This document shows positions 8,595 to 18,700 of a DNA stretch of 64,000 nucleotides, piece after piece. A program made the position numbers and the translations under genes. This stretch comes from Fischerella sp. JS2 (lineage in GTDB: Bacteria > Cyanobacteriota > Cyanobacteriia > Cyanobacteriales > Nostocaceae): contig NZ_CP135918.1 in assembly GCF_032393985.1 (NCBI RefSeq), forward strand, positions 4,340,001 through 4,404,000, read 5' to 3'. Every line of letters begins with the position of its first letter. The stretch's first letter is position 1. The notes under the pieces are model-generated. The model had not been told where the DNA came from. It made no database searches and saw nothing but the letters and a program-made list of their open reading frames with translations.

Positions 8595-8989
8595 TGATAG
8601 TGGATTGCTCTCAAAAGCGATCGCTGTTAACTAAAAATGTAAATATCGCTTTTTGGATAAAAGATAATTTTTAGAGAATTGCTGCTAAAAATCAACAAAT
8701 AATATTTTATTCTTAGGACTTACGCAAAATCTCTCTGAAAACCTCTTTCTTCGTGTTCTTTGTGTCCTACTCTACGGGTAGACAGAAGTGGCTTCTGTTC
8801 CCTGAAAGGGTTCCCAAAGGGTAAGTAGCCTATGAGCGTGTCTATGTGGTTCGTTTTTCCGTTACTACTACGTAAGTCCTAATTCTCGCACTGAGAGAAT
8901 AGTGAGTATTTGATCTGTAATTTCTCTTATTAAGAATAGCCCAAGGAAGACAATTAACGGGTCTAAAGTTCATTTGTAGCAAAATATTT
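8595..8989. other. Intergenic region between ruvC and IS1 copy 2
   Basis: 395 bp without a supportable gene. Most of it is the MITE-like element at 8713-8882; the remainder is AT-rich sequence. Confidence 0.7.
8713..8882. mobile_element. MITE-like element with 12-bp terminal inverted repeats
   Basis: The 170-bp segment starts with TTAGGACTTACG and ends with its exact complement CGTAAGTCCTAA. Inside is a CTACGGGTAGACAGAAG run related to pieces near 13533-13565 and 34510-34580. There is no coding capacity, so it would depend on a transposase in trans. I could not define a clear target duplication. Confidence 0.7.
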
Positions 8990-9745
8990 GGCGTTGCTGA
9001 ATAAAGGTATGTTTTAGGCAGGTAAGGGAACAGAACGATATTTGAGGTAGTGCAATAACAATCGAACAGAGTATCTCAGCATTTCCTCGGTTTTGGAATA
9101 ACATAAAGTTTTACGATGAAGACGAGCCAAATAATGTCTAAGCCTTGTGTTTTCATTTTCGACTCGTGTCATGTAGGTCTTACTCACAATTTGGTCACCA
9201 TCAGGAACAAAACAAGGGTAAACAGGGTATCCATCTGTGACGTAAAAATAACTCTGCCAACACTGGACAATGTTCCATAACTGTTGGAAAGTAGTCGAAC
9301 TACGATCACCTAAAACCCAAGCAAGAATACCTTGAGTAAAGTGATTTACCGCCGTCCACAACCAGATTTTATTTTTTTTGAACCAATAAATGTTTCTAAT
9401 TCATCTAGTTCTCCCACCTGCGGAATTTCCTTTGAATTTGGTGTATCCGCCAATTGTGTACCCACTCGTTTAACCCAATGAATAATGGTAGTATGATGAA
9501 CGTTTTTCACCCTTTCAATTCCACGAAATCCCATACCATTGACGTACATTTTTAGGCATTCTTGTTTGATTTCATCCGAGTAGCCCCTGGGTGGTTTATA
9601 GACATCAATGAATTGACGACCACAATCACAGCAAATGTGATTCTGTTTACCTCTTTTCTTTCCATTCTTACGGTTATGACAAGATCCACAGCGTGGACAT
9701 TCCATGATTAATTGACCTCAATTCATACCGCTATTATGCAACGCC
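8990..9745 (-). mobile_element. IS1-family insertion sequence, copy 2 (756 bp)
   Basis: It has the same length and ends as the copy at 249-1004 but is inverted. It is flanked by a different 8-bp duplication, AAATATTT (8982-8989 and 9746-9753), so it is an independent insertion and not the second half of a transposed unit. Both transposase frames encode proteins identical to those of copy 1. Together the copies bracket about 8 kb that includes patS and ruvC. Confidence 0.95.
9014..9705 (-). CDS. IS1-family transposase InsAB', copy 2
   Basis: The InsA-like frame occupies 9346-9705 and the InsB-like frame 9014-9361, overlapping at the same A8 run as in copy 1. A -1 slip there yields the same fused transposase of about 230 residues, with zinc finger, HTH and DDE domains. 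Both frames are intact, so this copy could be active and could mobilise both elements. Confidence 0.9.
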
Positions 9746-10023
9746 AAATATTTAAATATATTGCAAGTATTCAATAGTGGAAAAATTAAATCTCAAGCCA
9801 GACTATATCTCAAATAAGCAGTTAGTATACGTCAGATTTTTCTAAATTCTTTGCACGGTTTAATTTTTTGGAATAATCTACTTAACTGGCTTAACTGTCA
9901 TTGAAACCAACTGTATAAATTGACAAATTTAACGATAGTTAAGACTCAAGATACAAGCTAAAAATCGTAAAAAATTTCTCAGTGCTTAACTTATTTGCAG
10001 TTTGTTGATTAAGCAGGGAGCTA

Positions 10024-10818
10024 ATGATGGTGTCACTTTTTACGCGGTGTCTTGCAGAATTTATCGGCACTTTTGTGCTAGTTCTTGGTGGGTGTGGCAG
10101 TGCAGTTTTTGCAGCAGCATTTCCTAATATCACAACAAATGAATTAGGAATTGGCTTTGTAGGTGTTGCTTTAGCATTTGGTCTAACAGTGCTGATTATG
10201 GCCTATGCCGTTGGTCACATCTCAGGTTGCCACCTTAACCCAGCTGTATCATTTGGACTTTGGTCAGGAAAGCGTTTTCCTGCCTCTGAGTTACTTCCAT
10301 ATATCATTGCTCAAGTATTGGGAGCAACAGTAGCCGCAGGCTTAATTTATTTTATTGCTACTGGTAAACCAGGATTTACACTTTCTGGTTCCAATCCACT
10401 AGCAACCAATGGTTTTGGAGTGCATTCTCCTGGGGGTTATTCATTGATTGCCTGTTTCATAACAGAGATTGTACTTACCTTTGTTTTTTTAATTGTCATC
10501 TTAGGTGCAACTGATGGTCGCGCTCCTAAAGGTTTTGCACCGATTGCCATTGGTATGGCACTGACACTAATTCATTTGATTAGCATTCCCATAACTAATA
10601 CATCGGTGAATCCTGCTCGTAGTACTGGTCCTGCACTTTTTGCTGGTGTAGAAATGTTTAGGCAAGTATGGATGTTTTGGGTAGCTCCTATTTTAGGCGC
10701 AATCTTGGCAGGCTTGTTTTATTCAAGCGCTTTAGGTGAATCAGGAGTGCAAGTTGTAGGTGAGGCAGAATCTGGCTCTTCACGAGATATAAGTAAGGGG
10801 GGTTATTCGCGGCGATAG
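10024..10818 (+). CDS. aqpZ: Aquaporin (MIP family, AqpZ-like)
   Basis: A 264-residue six-helix channel. The two half-helix NPA motifs are in [11 protein letters not shown] (Asn about 72) and [13 protein letters not shown] (Asn about 196). The N-terminal [20 protein letters not shown] matches AqpZ. The Arg after the second NPA and the narrow-filter pattern point to a water channel rather than a glycerol facilitator. GGGAG sits 3 nt before the first ATG (10024) and 6 nt before the second (10027), so the second may be used. The polar C-terminal tail of about 25 residues is longer than usual. Confidence 0.93.
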   Translation: MMVSLFTRCLAEFIGTFVLVLGGCGSAVFAAAFPNITTNELGIGFVGVALAFGLTVLIMAYAVGHISGCHLNPAVSFGLWSGKRFPASELLPYIIAQVLGATVAAGLIYFIATGKPGFTLSGSNPLATNGFGVHSPGGYSLIACFITEIVLTFVFLIVILGATDGRAPKGFAPIAIGMALTLIHLISIPITNTSVNPARSTGPALFAGVEMFRQVWMFWVAPILGAILAGLFYSSALGESGVQVVGEAESGSSRDISKGGYSRR

Positions 10819-10887
10819 TTCGTGAAGTGGAGTCAGAAGGATAAACAGTAAATTGCGTACACCAGAATATATGAAAACTCTTTGTGT

Positions 10888-10941
10888 CTTGGTGTCTTTG
10901 TGGTTCAAAAATTTTTACCAATAAGACACAAAGCCACCAAG
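10888..10941. terminator. Repeat-derived inverted repeat after the aquaporin gene
   Basis: The arms CTTGGTGTCTTTGTGG (10888-10903) and ACACAAAGCCACCAAG (10926-10941) can pair with few mismatches, leaving a loop of about 22 nt. The arms belong to a GTGTCTTGGTGTCTTTGTGG repeat. It may end aquaporin transcription but has no T tract. Confidence 0.4.
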
Positions 10942-10999
10942 TATTTTCAAGACAGCGTAAATGGCATTAAACGTATAAAGGTATGAGGGTGCATTTGCT

Positions 11000-11206
11000 A
11001 TGAATAAATCTGTTGATGAGAAATATCTGGAATACCTTGACCAAGTATTTGATCTTTTACACAATGGTCGGTGGAATGAACAGAATATGCAAGAACAAAT
11101 TTCTCTTTTACTAGAAGCTGGATATTTAAGATATTTTCAATGGAACGACATGAGGGATTTAATATCAAATCTCGAAGATGTTACTGGATTAAAGTGCGAA
11201 GTTTGA
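11000..11206 (+). CDS. Small hypothetical protein (68 aa)
   Basis: An acidic 68-residue protein, MNKSVDEKYLEYLDQ..., rich in Leu, Asp and Glu and probably mostly helical, with no Cys and no signal peptide. I do not recognise the family. Its composition is that of a real soluble protein and a hairpin terminator follows 43 bp after the stop, which supports a genuine gene. It is probably transcribed alone. Confidence 0.55.
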   Translation: MNKSVDEKYLEYLDQVFDLLHNGRWNEQNMQEQISLLLEAGYLRYFQWNDMRDLISNLEDVTGLKCEV

Positions 11207-11249
11207 ATATAGTATTCAGAATCTGATTTGTGAGAATCGCAAAGCCCAA

Positions 11250-11278
11250 ATCCCCGGCTTCTCCAAAAAGTCGGGGAT
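11250..11278. terminator. Hairpin between convergent genes
   Basis: ATCCCCGGCTT (11250-11260) pairs with AAGTCGGGGAT (11268-11278), giving 11 pairs with one G-T. It lies between the stops of 11000-11206 (+) and 11298-11786 (-), so it may terminate both. It also resembles a dispersed repeat. Confidence 0.6.
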
Positions 11279-11297
11279 CTTGTCTCTCACGGATGAT

Positions 11298-11786
11298 TTA
11301 CCTAGATAGCGATCGCTCTAGCACTGCGTCCTTAGGCTGCTGACGCATGATTTCGGCTCCTGGTTTCGTCAGGGTATAAACCAGTTCTCCAACCCATTGA
11401 GGTTCAATAATGGCAACGATGGCAGAACTACCAGGAGCCATAGAGTTCCCAAATTCTCTAAGTTCTCGATCATCAAACCCTAAATTGATCACTGTTCCGC
11501 TAAAAGCACCAGGTGCGGTATCTAACACTATGCCTGCAATTGGGCCACCTGCAACAATGCCGATAATGGCCCCTAAAATGCCACAAATACCCGCACCGCT
11601 TTTGATTCCTACTGTTTGGGCTGTTTGTTTCAGAGACAGCTTACCGTTTTGATTCTTAGTAATGACTGCTGCATTCCAAAGACCGAAAATCTTTTCTTTT
11701 TTGAGTAGCTTTAGCTCCTCAAGTACTTCGGCAGCCTCTTTTTGGTCTCTAAAACAAGCAATGATTAGGTTAATAGGATTTTCCAT
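11298..11786 (-). CDS. DUF1269-like glycine-rich membrane-associated protein
   Basis: I favour the ATG at 11786 (162 aa, MENPINLIIACFRDQ), which has AGGA a few bases upstream; the longer frame to 11828 has no visible ribosome-binding site. An N-terminal alpha/beta part (residues 1-65) is followed by a Gly/Ile-rich hydrophobic segment (GILGAIIGIVAGGPIAGIV) and a second alpha/beta part. This resembles the DUF1269 / general-stress 'transmembrane' family. The function is unknown. Confidence 0.7.
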   Translation of the reverse strand: MENPINLIIACFRDQKEAAEVLEELKLLKKEKIFGLWNAAVITKNQNGKLSLKQTAQTVGIKSGAGICGILGAIIGIVAGGPIAGIVLDTAPGAFSGTVINLGFDDRELREFGNSMAPGSSAIVAIIEPQWVGELVYTLTKPGAEIMRQQPKDAVLERSLSR

Positions 11787-11828
11787 GGAATCTGTCCTAC
11801 TGTATGACTCTGTTTTCAAAGTGTTCAT

Positions 11829-13130
11829 TGGCTAGTGCAATTGCTTTAAAGAGATATTCATACCGATACTTTCCATACCCCAAGGGTGCTGTCGTTGTCG
11901 AAGGTGGTAATGCAACTGTCTAGGTGATTGTTGCCTGCTTGTTTGATGATGTAATCTAGCGGGAACAAAAATGATTGTCACCACAATTACTTTGCTTGCA
12001 TGGATAAATTGCATGTGCGATTTATCATACTTTGCTTTTATAGATAAAACCTTTAACAGGGGTCTAGCAACTGTTTGTTGATAAGGCATGGTACTTCAAG
12101 ATTTTTGATGACACCAAAAGCGTAAAATTGAAGCTTGGTTATAGTTATTTAGTCAAACAAATTGTTAATAAATAAGACTAGCAACATTAAAAATCCTAGC
12201 TAACAAGTTTAAAATTATAATTTCTATACAGATTTAAATATGATAATTGGAGGAACTAATTAGCTAGAAAAGCCAAATTGTCAAAGAAATTCACTACTGA
12301 ATCAGGACACTTATAAGATATACTATTTTGGATTAAGGTAAATCTAAAATTATAAATCTCAAATCCAAAATATGTTGAAATTATCTCTGGTTAGATGTAA
12401 ATACATCTTTGAAAAGTGGTGTTTGTTGGAAATTTAAAAATTTTCATTTCATAGAACTCCTTTATTAATATATATTTTGATGAATTTCAGTTTATTGTCT
12501 GTGTCATTTTAACTCATAAAGATAAGTACTTAATAAGAACTTTATAAGAAATAAATAATAAAATTAAATCAAAAAATCAAGAATATAAAATTATATAAAA
12601 TTCAATTGTAAATCAGAAATTTATAAATTTAATATCTATTTCTGGTACATTTTCTGTACTATAATATAGTGAAGTTTGAATGTTTGATTACGAAAGCTCT
12701 ACTGGATAAAACTTTAATTTCACACATCTATGGCAATCATTTTTGAATCTGGTATTATTAATTGATAGGAGTAGAAATTCCACTGACTTTCTGAGAAAAA
12801 CTTCCTCCTTATCTTTGCCTTGTGGAGAAATCAAATGAGATTTCTATAGATATATGGTTATGCTGAAAGTTAATTTATAGAGAAAATCTTATGCTTCATG
12901 CTCTGAGTTGACAAGTAATTCCGAACACCTTGCCACTCAGTGGGCAACCGAAGCCGACTTATACAAGACGGCATAGCCTTAGGGAAGTAGTGAGGATGAA
13001 CCATATGCCAGAAATTGTCATTTTTTCGTGTTGAAAATTCGTGTGAAAATGACAAAAAAAACATCTGATACACCTCATGATTTTGCTACTAGATGCTGCT
13101 ATATCCTTTACTCATAACTATTTGCAGCGC
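11829..13130. other. Gene-poor AT-rich region
   Basis: About 1.3 kb with no gene I can support. Short minus-strand frames at 11832-12089 and 12870-13073 have no recognisable content. The stretch 12890-13010 is more GC-rich than its surroundings and contains a TTGCCACTCAGTGGGCAA hairpin. Confidence 0.5.
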
Positions 13131-13135
13131 TAACC

Positions 13136-13275
13136 CAGAATTAACCCCGGTCGTACCGGGGTTAACTTTTACCCAATTTCATGGGTGAGATTCACTGTTT
13201 CGGAATCGCCATCATGTGACTATAGTGACATAGGAAACGTTCAACCCAGCCCCAGTTCCACTGGGGTTTTCCTTA
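13136..13275 (+). ncRNA. Candidate small structured RNA with terminator
   Basis: Several hairpins lie in a row: TTAACCCCGG-TCGTA-CCGGGGTTAA (13141-13165), ACCCA-6 nt-TGGGT (13171-13186), and CCCCAGT-TCC-ACTGGGG followed by TTTT (13250-13270), a good intrinsic terminator. No gene ends just upstream of any of them. I infer one or two small plus-strand transcripts. I cannot assign an RNA family. Confidence 0.35.
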
Positions 13276-13797
13276 TGAAAGCATCAATCCTAGCGTCAAT
13301 TTGTCATAACGTCAATCTGTCATCTTGTCTAATAAATTCTACTTCACAGTAATTTCAGGTTCAGAGTTTGCTAAGCAATAGCATTTTGCTTCTAGATAAA
13401 TTATTGCTTGTTATTAAAATATTTACTAGTGAATATCTTCATTTTAAGATTTGACTTAAGTTTTTTATTATCAGTATTCCACCACACTAATTTTGATAGG
13501 TTTGTAGTGTAGCTGCTCTTACGAGCTTCTACTTTCAGAAGCCACTTTGTGTCTACCCGTAGGGTGAGTTTTAGCCTCATTTAAGCACGCATATTGCTGA
13601 GTGGTAACTCCCTTAGCCTTTAAAATATTTGTGGCAGAATATGAGAATATTTATAGCAAATATGATCGCAAAATCATACAGCAAATATTATGTATGATAC
13701 TTGATGTTTTAGCCGATGCTTTGCAGATGTTGTATCGCCTAGCGTGGATGAGGAGAAGTGAGAGAATTTGTATTAAGAATTTTGTGAAATTGGTATA

Positions 13798-13926
13798 ATA
13801 TCAAGTTCGCATGATTACTTACAATTCCCTTTTACCTCACCCCGCCTTCGGCACCCCTGTTCTTAGCAAGGAGAGGGGCTGTTCTTGTGAGGTTTTTTAT
13901 TCTAAGTGATTAACCAAACTTGATAT
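13798..13926. mobile_element. MITE-like repeat, copy A
   Basis: The element starts ATATCAAGTTCG and ends AAACTTGATAT, with inner CTCACC...GGTGAGG-like arms rich in CCCCTC/GAGGGG. It is one of at least four related non-coding copies (14136-14265, 15026-15224, 24628-24757). Confidence 0.75.
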
Positions 13927-14135
13927 AATATTATGTTCATTGGAACACTTATATCATCCGCCTAAATTGCTAATTGGTAATGAGAAAACCAATCACATAA
14001 ACTCAATGACTAAGCTTTATATCTTAAGCAGTTAGCCAGACTTGATATTATATATGAGAAAAATTTAGCTTTAAAAAGTAAGTAGAAAATAATAAATTTA
14101 TAAAACAAAGCTAAAAATAATTCTTGAAATCTTTT

Positions 14136-14265
14136 ATATCAAGTTCGCATAATTACTTATAATTCTCGTTTAACCTCAGCCCGCCTCCGGCACCCCTCTC
14201 TGCGAGTTCACCAGAGGGGCTGTTCTTGTGAGGTTTTATAACAAGTGATTAACAGAACTTGATAT
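14136..14265. mobile_element. MITE-like repeat, copy B
   Basis: It has the same ends (ATATCAAGTTCG...GAACTTGATAT) and length as copy A, with inner differences. An isolated end-like piece (CCAGACTTGATAT) lies near 14035-14055, between copies A and B. Confidence 0.75.
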
Positions 14266-14368
14266 TAGACTAAATTGGGAGAGTTATTATTGTTTGAGAT
14301 TTCTAATATAGCCTTTTAGCAAAAACTTCCAATTCAAAATCTAAAATCCAAAATTGTTATTAGCTTAG

Positions 14369-14839
14369 TTATGATTCCCAATTAAGTATGTCAGTAATTT
14401 GTTTGGGCAGTTTAATTGGGTTGAAAGGCTTGGCGATCGCTCCAACAATTCTCATATGTTTAAGCTGTTGATCTGAAAACCAGCTGGCTTTTGCGGTGAT
14501 CAAAACAATTGGAATAGGTTGGATGAGTGGATGATTTCTAAATTCTTGCATAACCCCAAGACCATCTGTTGCTAGCATCGGCATATCCAGAAGAATCACA
14601 TCAGGTCTTTTGAGCAATAATGCTTCTTTAAGCATTAAAACTTCCAGCCCTTGACTGAGAGAGGAAACTGACAGCACATTCCAGCCACCAAGACGACTTA
14701 AACAAACTTGCAAAATCGTTCGGACAGAAGCTTCGTGATCGATGAGCAAAATCAGCTTACCAGACATGACTAAATTTACTTTGGGTCGTTCAACAGCGCC
14801 CCCAAAGAGGGATTTTGAAGATGGACTAAACTCTGTCAC
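14369..14839 (-). CDS. Response regulator receiver with atypical acidic pocket
   Basis: A 156-residue receiver with a poorly conserved N-terminal extension; Met25 (14767) could be the true start. The phospho-acceptor Asp is in VILLDMPMLATDGLG, the Thr in VLITAKAS and the Lys in AIAKPFNP. The first motif reads LLIDHEAS, so one of the two metal-binding acids is His. This could alter Mg2+ binding and phosphorylation. No output domain follows. It lies downstream of the large kinase and its receiver on the same strand, but terminator-like repeats separate them. Confidence 0.85.
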   Translation of the reverse strand: MTEFSPSSKSLFGGAVERPKVNLVMSGKLILLIDHEASVRTILQVCLSRLGGWNVLSVSSLSQGLEVLMLKEALLLKRPDVILLDMPMLATDGLGVMQEFRNHPLIQPIPIVLITAKASWFSDQQLKHMRIVGAIAKPFNPIKLPKQITDILNWES

Positions 14840-15025
14840 TGGGTTTTTCTAGAATTGAATCACTCTACACAGAAGAATAAAGCCAAAAACTAAGATATTT
14901 GTAAGCAATTTCTAAAACGAGTTGATAATCATTATTCCTTGAAGAAGGCATAAAGCACCTGGCGTGGCAGAAGGGATAAGAATTTTCATGGCAAGATTAG
15001 TGTACCAACGTTCATGAATGGCTGA

Positions 15026-15224
15026 GATCAAGTTCGGTTAATCACTTAGAATAAAAAACCTCACAAGAACAGCCCCTTCACCCCTAATCCCCACTCCCTT
15101 AGGGGAGTGGGGCCCCCGAGTTCCCCAGAGGGGACCCCCCCATCCCCTCTCCTTAGCAAGAACAGGGGTGCCGAAGGCGGGGTGAGGTAAAAGGGAATTG
15201 TAAGTAATCATGCGAACTTGATAT
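15026..15224. mobile_element. MITE-like repeat, copy C (expanded, inverted)
   Basis: The ends are GATCAAGTTCGG and CGAACTTGATAT. The orientation is opposite to copies A and B. The middle is about 70 bp longer, with extra CCCCT/AGGGG-rich sequence that can pair. Confidence 0.75.
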
Positions 15225-15235
15225 GAGTTGAAAGT

Positions 15236-15305
15236 AACCTCACCCCCAATCCCCTCTGGTGAACCCGCAAAGAGGGATGTTCTCTCTTGACGGGGTGAGG
15301 TTTTT
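15236..15305. terminator. Long hairpin downstream of the kinase-receiver operon
   Basis: AACCTCACCCC (15236-15246) pairs perfectly with GGGGTGAGGTT (15292-15302), followed by a T run. The same module, with TGCTTAATGGTGAAA after it, recurs near 24770-24860. It would serve as a terminator for 15398-21993. Confidence 0.55.
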
Positions 15306-15397
15306 CATGCTTAATGGTGAAATTTTTTCATCGCGACTGCCCTCCGCCTTCTGCTTTGCCTGAAGGGCAGATAATTATCTGTTTTTCCTTTCTCAAC

Positions 15398-15772
15398 CTA
15401 CCAGCCCAAAATTGTATTCACCTGATTCCAAACTGTCATGGGGTCAAACGGTTTGGTAATCACACCAGCAACTCCCATCTTGGCAAAGCGTTGGCGATCG
15501 CTCGGCAATACTTTAGCTGTAAGCAGTATAACTGGAATGGATCGTGTCGCTACATCCGAACGAAGGCGATCATATACCTGAAATCCATCCATATCTGGCA
15601 TCGACACATCTAAGAGAATAGCGTCTAGGGGTTTTTCAGTTTTTGCTTTGAGTAATCCTTCCTCACCTGACTCAGCTAGAAAAGCTTGCCAGCCTGCAAA
15701 TTTTTCCAGGGAGACTTGAACTACTCTACGAATGTCTTTTTCGTCGTCTACAACTAATATACGTTTGATCAT
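15398..15772 (-). CDS. Response regulator receiver coupled to the multi-PAS kinase
   Basis: A 124-residue CheY-like protein with VVDDEKD, the phospho-acceptor Asp in AILLDVSMPDMDGF, Thr in ILLTAK and Lys in VITKPFDP. Its ATG overlaps the stop of the kinase gene (ATGA, 15769-15772), so the two are translationally coupled. It is the obvious phospho-acceptor for that kinase. It has no output domain and must signal through protein contacts or a further relay. Confidence 0.93.
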   Translation of the reverse strand: MIKRILVVDDEKDIRRVVQVSLEKFAGWQAFLAESGEEGLLKAKTEKPLDAILLDVSMPDMDGFQVYDRLRSDVATRSIPVILLTAKVLPSDRQRFAKMGVAGVITKPFDPMTVWNQVNTILGW

Positions 15773-18700
15773 GCCTCTCCCCTCCTGAGTGGCAATGTGA
15801 AATAAAACGTACTTCCTTCTCCCAGCACACTCTCCACCCAGATATGTCCACCATGTTGTTCAACAATGCTCTTGCAGATGGACAATCCTAACCCGGTTCC
15901 CCCTTTTTGACGAGAATCAGAAGCATCAACTTGCTGAAAGCGTCCAAAAATGCTTTCGAGCTTTTCTGGAGGAATACCACGTCCTTGATCTTTAATAGCA
16001 AAGAGGATATAGGAATTAGGCAAGTGGGGAGATGGGGTGGTGGGGTCTGTGTGGTGGGGTGAAACCTTTCTCCCCATCTCCCTATCCCCCCATTTCCTTA
16101 TCTCCTGATTTAATACTTCGGTACTTAACCAAACTGTACCACCCACAGGTGAGAACTTGATAGCGTTACTTAACAAATTGATCAATGTTTGCACGATCGC
16201 ATGTGGGGCTGCCCAAATTTGCATGTTTGTAATCATGAGGGAAATTTGCACCCCGGCTTCCTTAGCGATCGCCTGCACTGTTTCAATTGCTTGCTGTACC
16301 AGATCAGCTATTTCGCATGTTTCTATCACAAGTTGGGTTTTGCCAGACTCTAGTCGTTCGAGATCGAGAATGTCGTTCACTAAACGCACAAGGCGATCGC
16401 TGTTATTAAAAGCTATTTGCAGCATTTCTTTCGCTTGTTCGGGTTCATAATCGAAGACACCCGTTTCTAAAATTCCCAGAGAACCGCGAATGGCAGTTAA
16501 TGGCGTGCGGAGTTCGTGACTCACAATCGAAATAAATTCATTTTTCATGCGATCAACTTTATAGCGATCGCTAATATCTTCAATTTGAGCAATAAAATAA
16601 AGCGGTTGTCTATGTTGATCTTTGACAAGCGACACATTTAAGAGAATATAGATCACATCTCCTCGCTTATGCAAATATCGTTTCTCCGCCTGATAGACAC
16701 GAATCTCATTTGCCAACATGCGTTGCATGGCTTCTAAACTAGCCTCAAGATCATCAGCATGGGTGACATCCATAAAAGTGAGAGCGAGCATTTCTGCTTC
16801 GCTGTATCCGGCAATGTCACATAGGGAACGATTAACCTTGAGAAATTGTCCCTGCGGTGAAACTAATGCCATACCGATAGGCGCAGCATCAAACGCCTTA
16901 CGGAATCGCTCTTCGCTCTCGCGCAGGGCTTCTTCGGTTTGCTTGCGATCAGTGATATCCAACGATGTACCGATCAGTTTTATTACCTGTCCTTGGGCAT
17001 TCACTAGTGGTTCTGCACGAGAATCCAGGTAACGAATTGAACCATCCGGCAGCACAATTCGTAGATCAAAGGCGTAGGGAATTCCCTGGGTAATTGCCCG
17101 TTCAACATGTTGTTGTAGCACCTGTCGATCCTCAGGATGAACCCTTTCAAGCAGTTCAGCAAAGCTTGGTTCACCTTGAGTTGGTTCTATTCCCCAGTGA
17201 TGGAACGTTGTTTGTGACCAATTAATCTTCTGGCTTTGGAGATCAAATTCCCAACTACCGATTTGAGCAACTTTTTGAGCCATTGCCAAATGTGCTTCAC
17301 TTCGGCGCAATGCATCTTCAGTCTGTTTGATATCGGTGATGTCTGTGCCGACGCCATCCCAAACTGTCCGACTATCCCGCAAACGCCGGGGTGTTGAGCG
17401 CACGTCTAACCAGATAATGTTTCCTCGTAAGGTGCGAAACCGCATCTGCATCTCAAAAATGCACAGCGTTTTTAGAGATTTCTGGGCTAACTTTTGTCGG
17501 ACAACTTTGTCTTCTTCATAAATTAAGCTTCTGAGAACATTCGCATCCTGGATAATTGCTTCTGGCTTCAGCCCGATCAGGTCTTCAATTCCAGCACTAA
17601 TGTAGGAGAAGTAAACTCCTTGGTCTGGAACATGAACAAGTTGGAAAATGAACCCTTTAGGCAAATTGTCCCCGATCGCCCGTAGTATTGCTTGGCGTTC
17701 CTGCAACACTAATTGCATCTGTTTGCGTTCAGCTAGTTCAATTTGTAACTGCTGATATAGATCTGCTTGATGAATGGCGATCGCTAGCTGGTCACTGATT
17801 TGCTGCAAAAACTCTGCCTCAGATGCTTTCCAATGGAGGTAGTGGGAGCAGGCGTGAACTATGAGTAATCCCCAAACCTTGGTCGAAGAATCTTCCAAGT
17901 TTTGAACAATGGGTGCAACCACTTTTGATTTCACCCCAATTTGCTGCATGAACTCAATCAGACACGCCGCCCACTCATCCTTGGCCACATCTGGTAAAAT
18001 GCGAGGATTCCCTTGGCGATAGTACTCATAACACTCATCAGGGAAACATTCATCGACCCAACGCATTTTATATGTCATGGGATACTCTGGAACCACGGCT
18101 TCCTCGATTATCTGTCCCGAACCATCTTGATTTAAGCGGGAGATCAATACGCGGTCGGCTTGAAGAGTTTGCTGTACCTCGACTACTGTAGTTTTCAAAA
18201 TTTGTTCCAGATCGAGTGATTGACGGATGTGCTGAGTAATGGTACGAATCAAGCGTTCCTGTTCTGCTTGTAATTGCAAGGACTGCTCCAGTTTTTTCCG
18301 TCTTGTAATGTTGAAGCAACTGCCAATCAAACGATAAATTCGCCCATCCTCGCTTTGCAGTGGACTCAGGTTAGTAATCCACCAGCTTTCTTTGCCTTTA
18401 ATTACTAGACGCTCTTCATTAGTGATTCGTTTTCTTGCTATGACGCAGGCACGATAACGAGCAGTCACAGCCTCTGCATCTTCTGGTGACAACACTTGTG
18501 CTGGGGTTTTGCCAGCAACTTCTGCTGATAGAAGTCCAGATATGCGCTCGTGGGCAGGGTTAATGCCAACATAGCGAAAGCTGCCATCTTCTAGCACATC
18601 AACGATAAAAATCGCAGCTGCAATGCCTTCATAGATACTGCGTAAAAACTGCTCACTTTCTCGTAATGCTTCCTCTGCACGTTTACGATTAGTAATATTT

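Larger units (their letters stand above)
14840..15397. other. Repeat-filled intergenic region
   Basis: 558 bp with no gene. It contains MITE copy C (15026-15224) and a long hairpin (15236-15302). The rest is low-complexity AT-rich sequence. Confidence 0.7.

Noticed and set aside
249-9745. Composite IS1 transposon carrying patS to ruvC
   Set aside because: The two IS copies have different target duplications, so each inserted independently; no shared outer duplication is present.
11832-12089. 85-codon minus-strand frame
   Set aside because: Low-complexity His/Gln/Arg-rich content and no ribosome-binding site.
12870-13073. 67-codon minus-strand frame
   Set aside because: It has a weak AGGTG upstream, but composition and lack of any motif do not support a gene.
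13601-13798. 65-codon plus-strand frame
   Set aside because: It lacks an ATG start and ribosome-binding site and ends in the MITE border.
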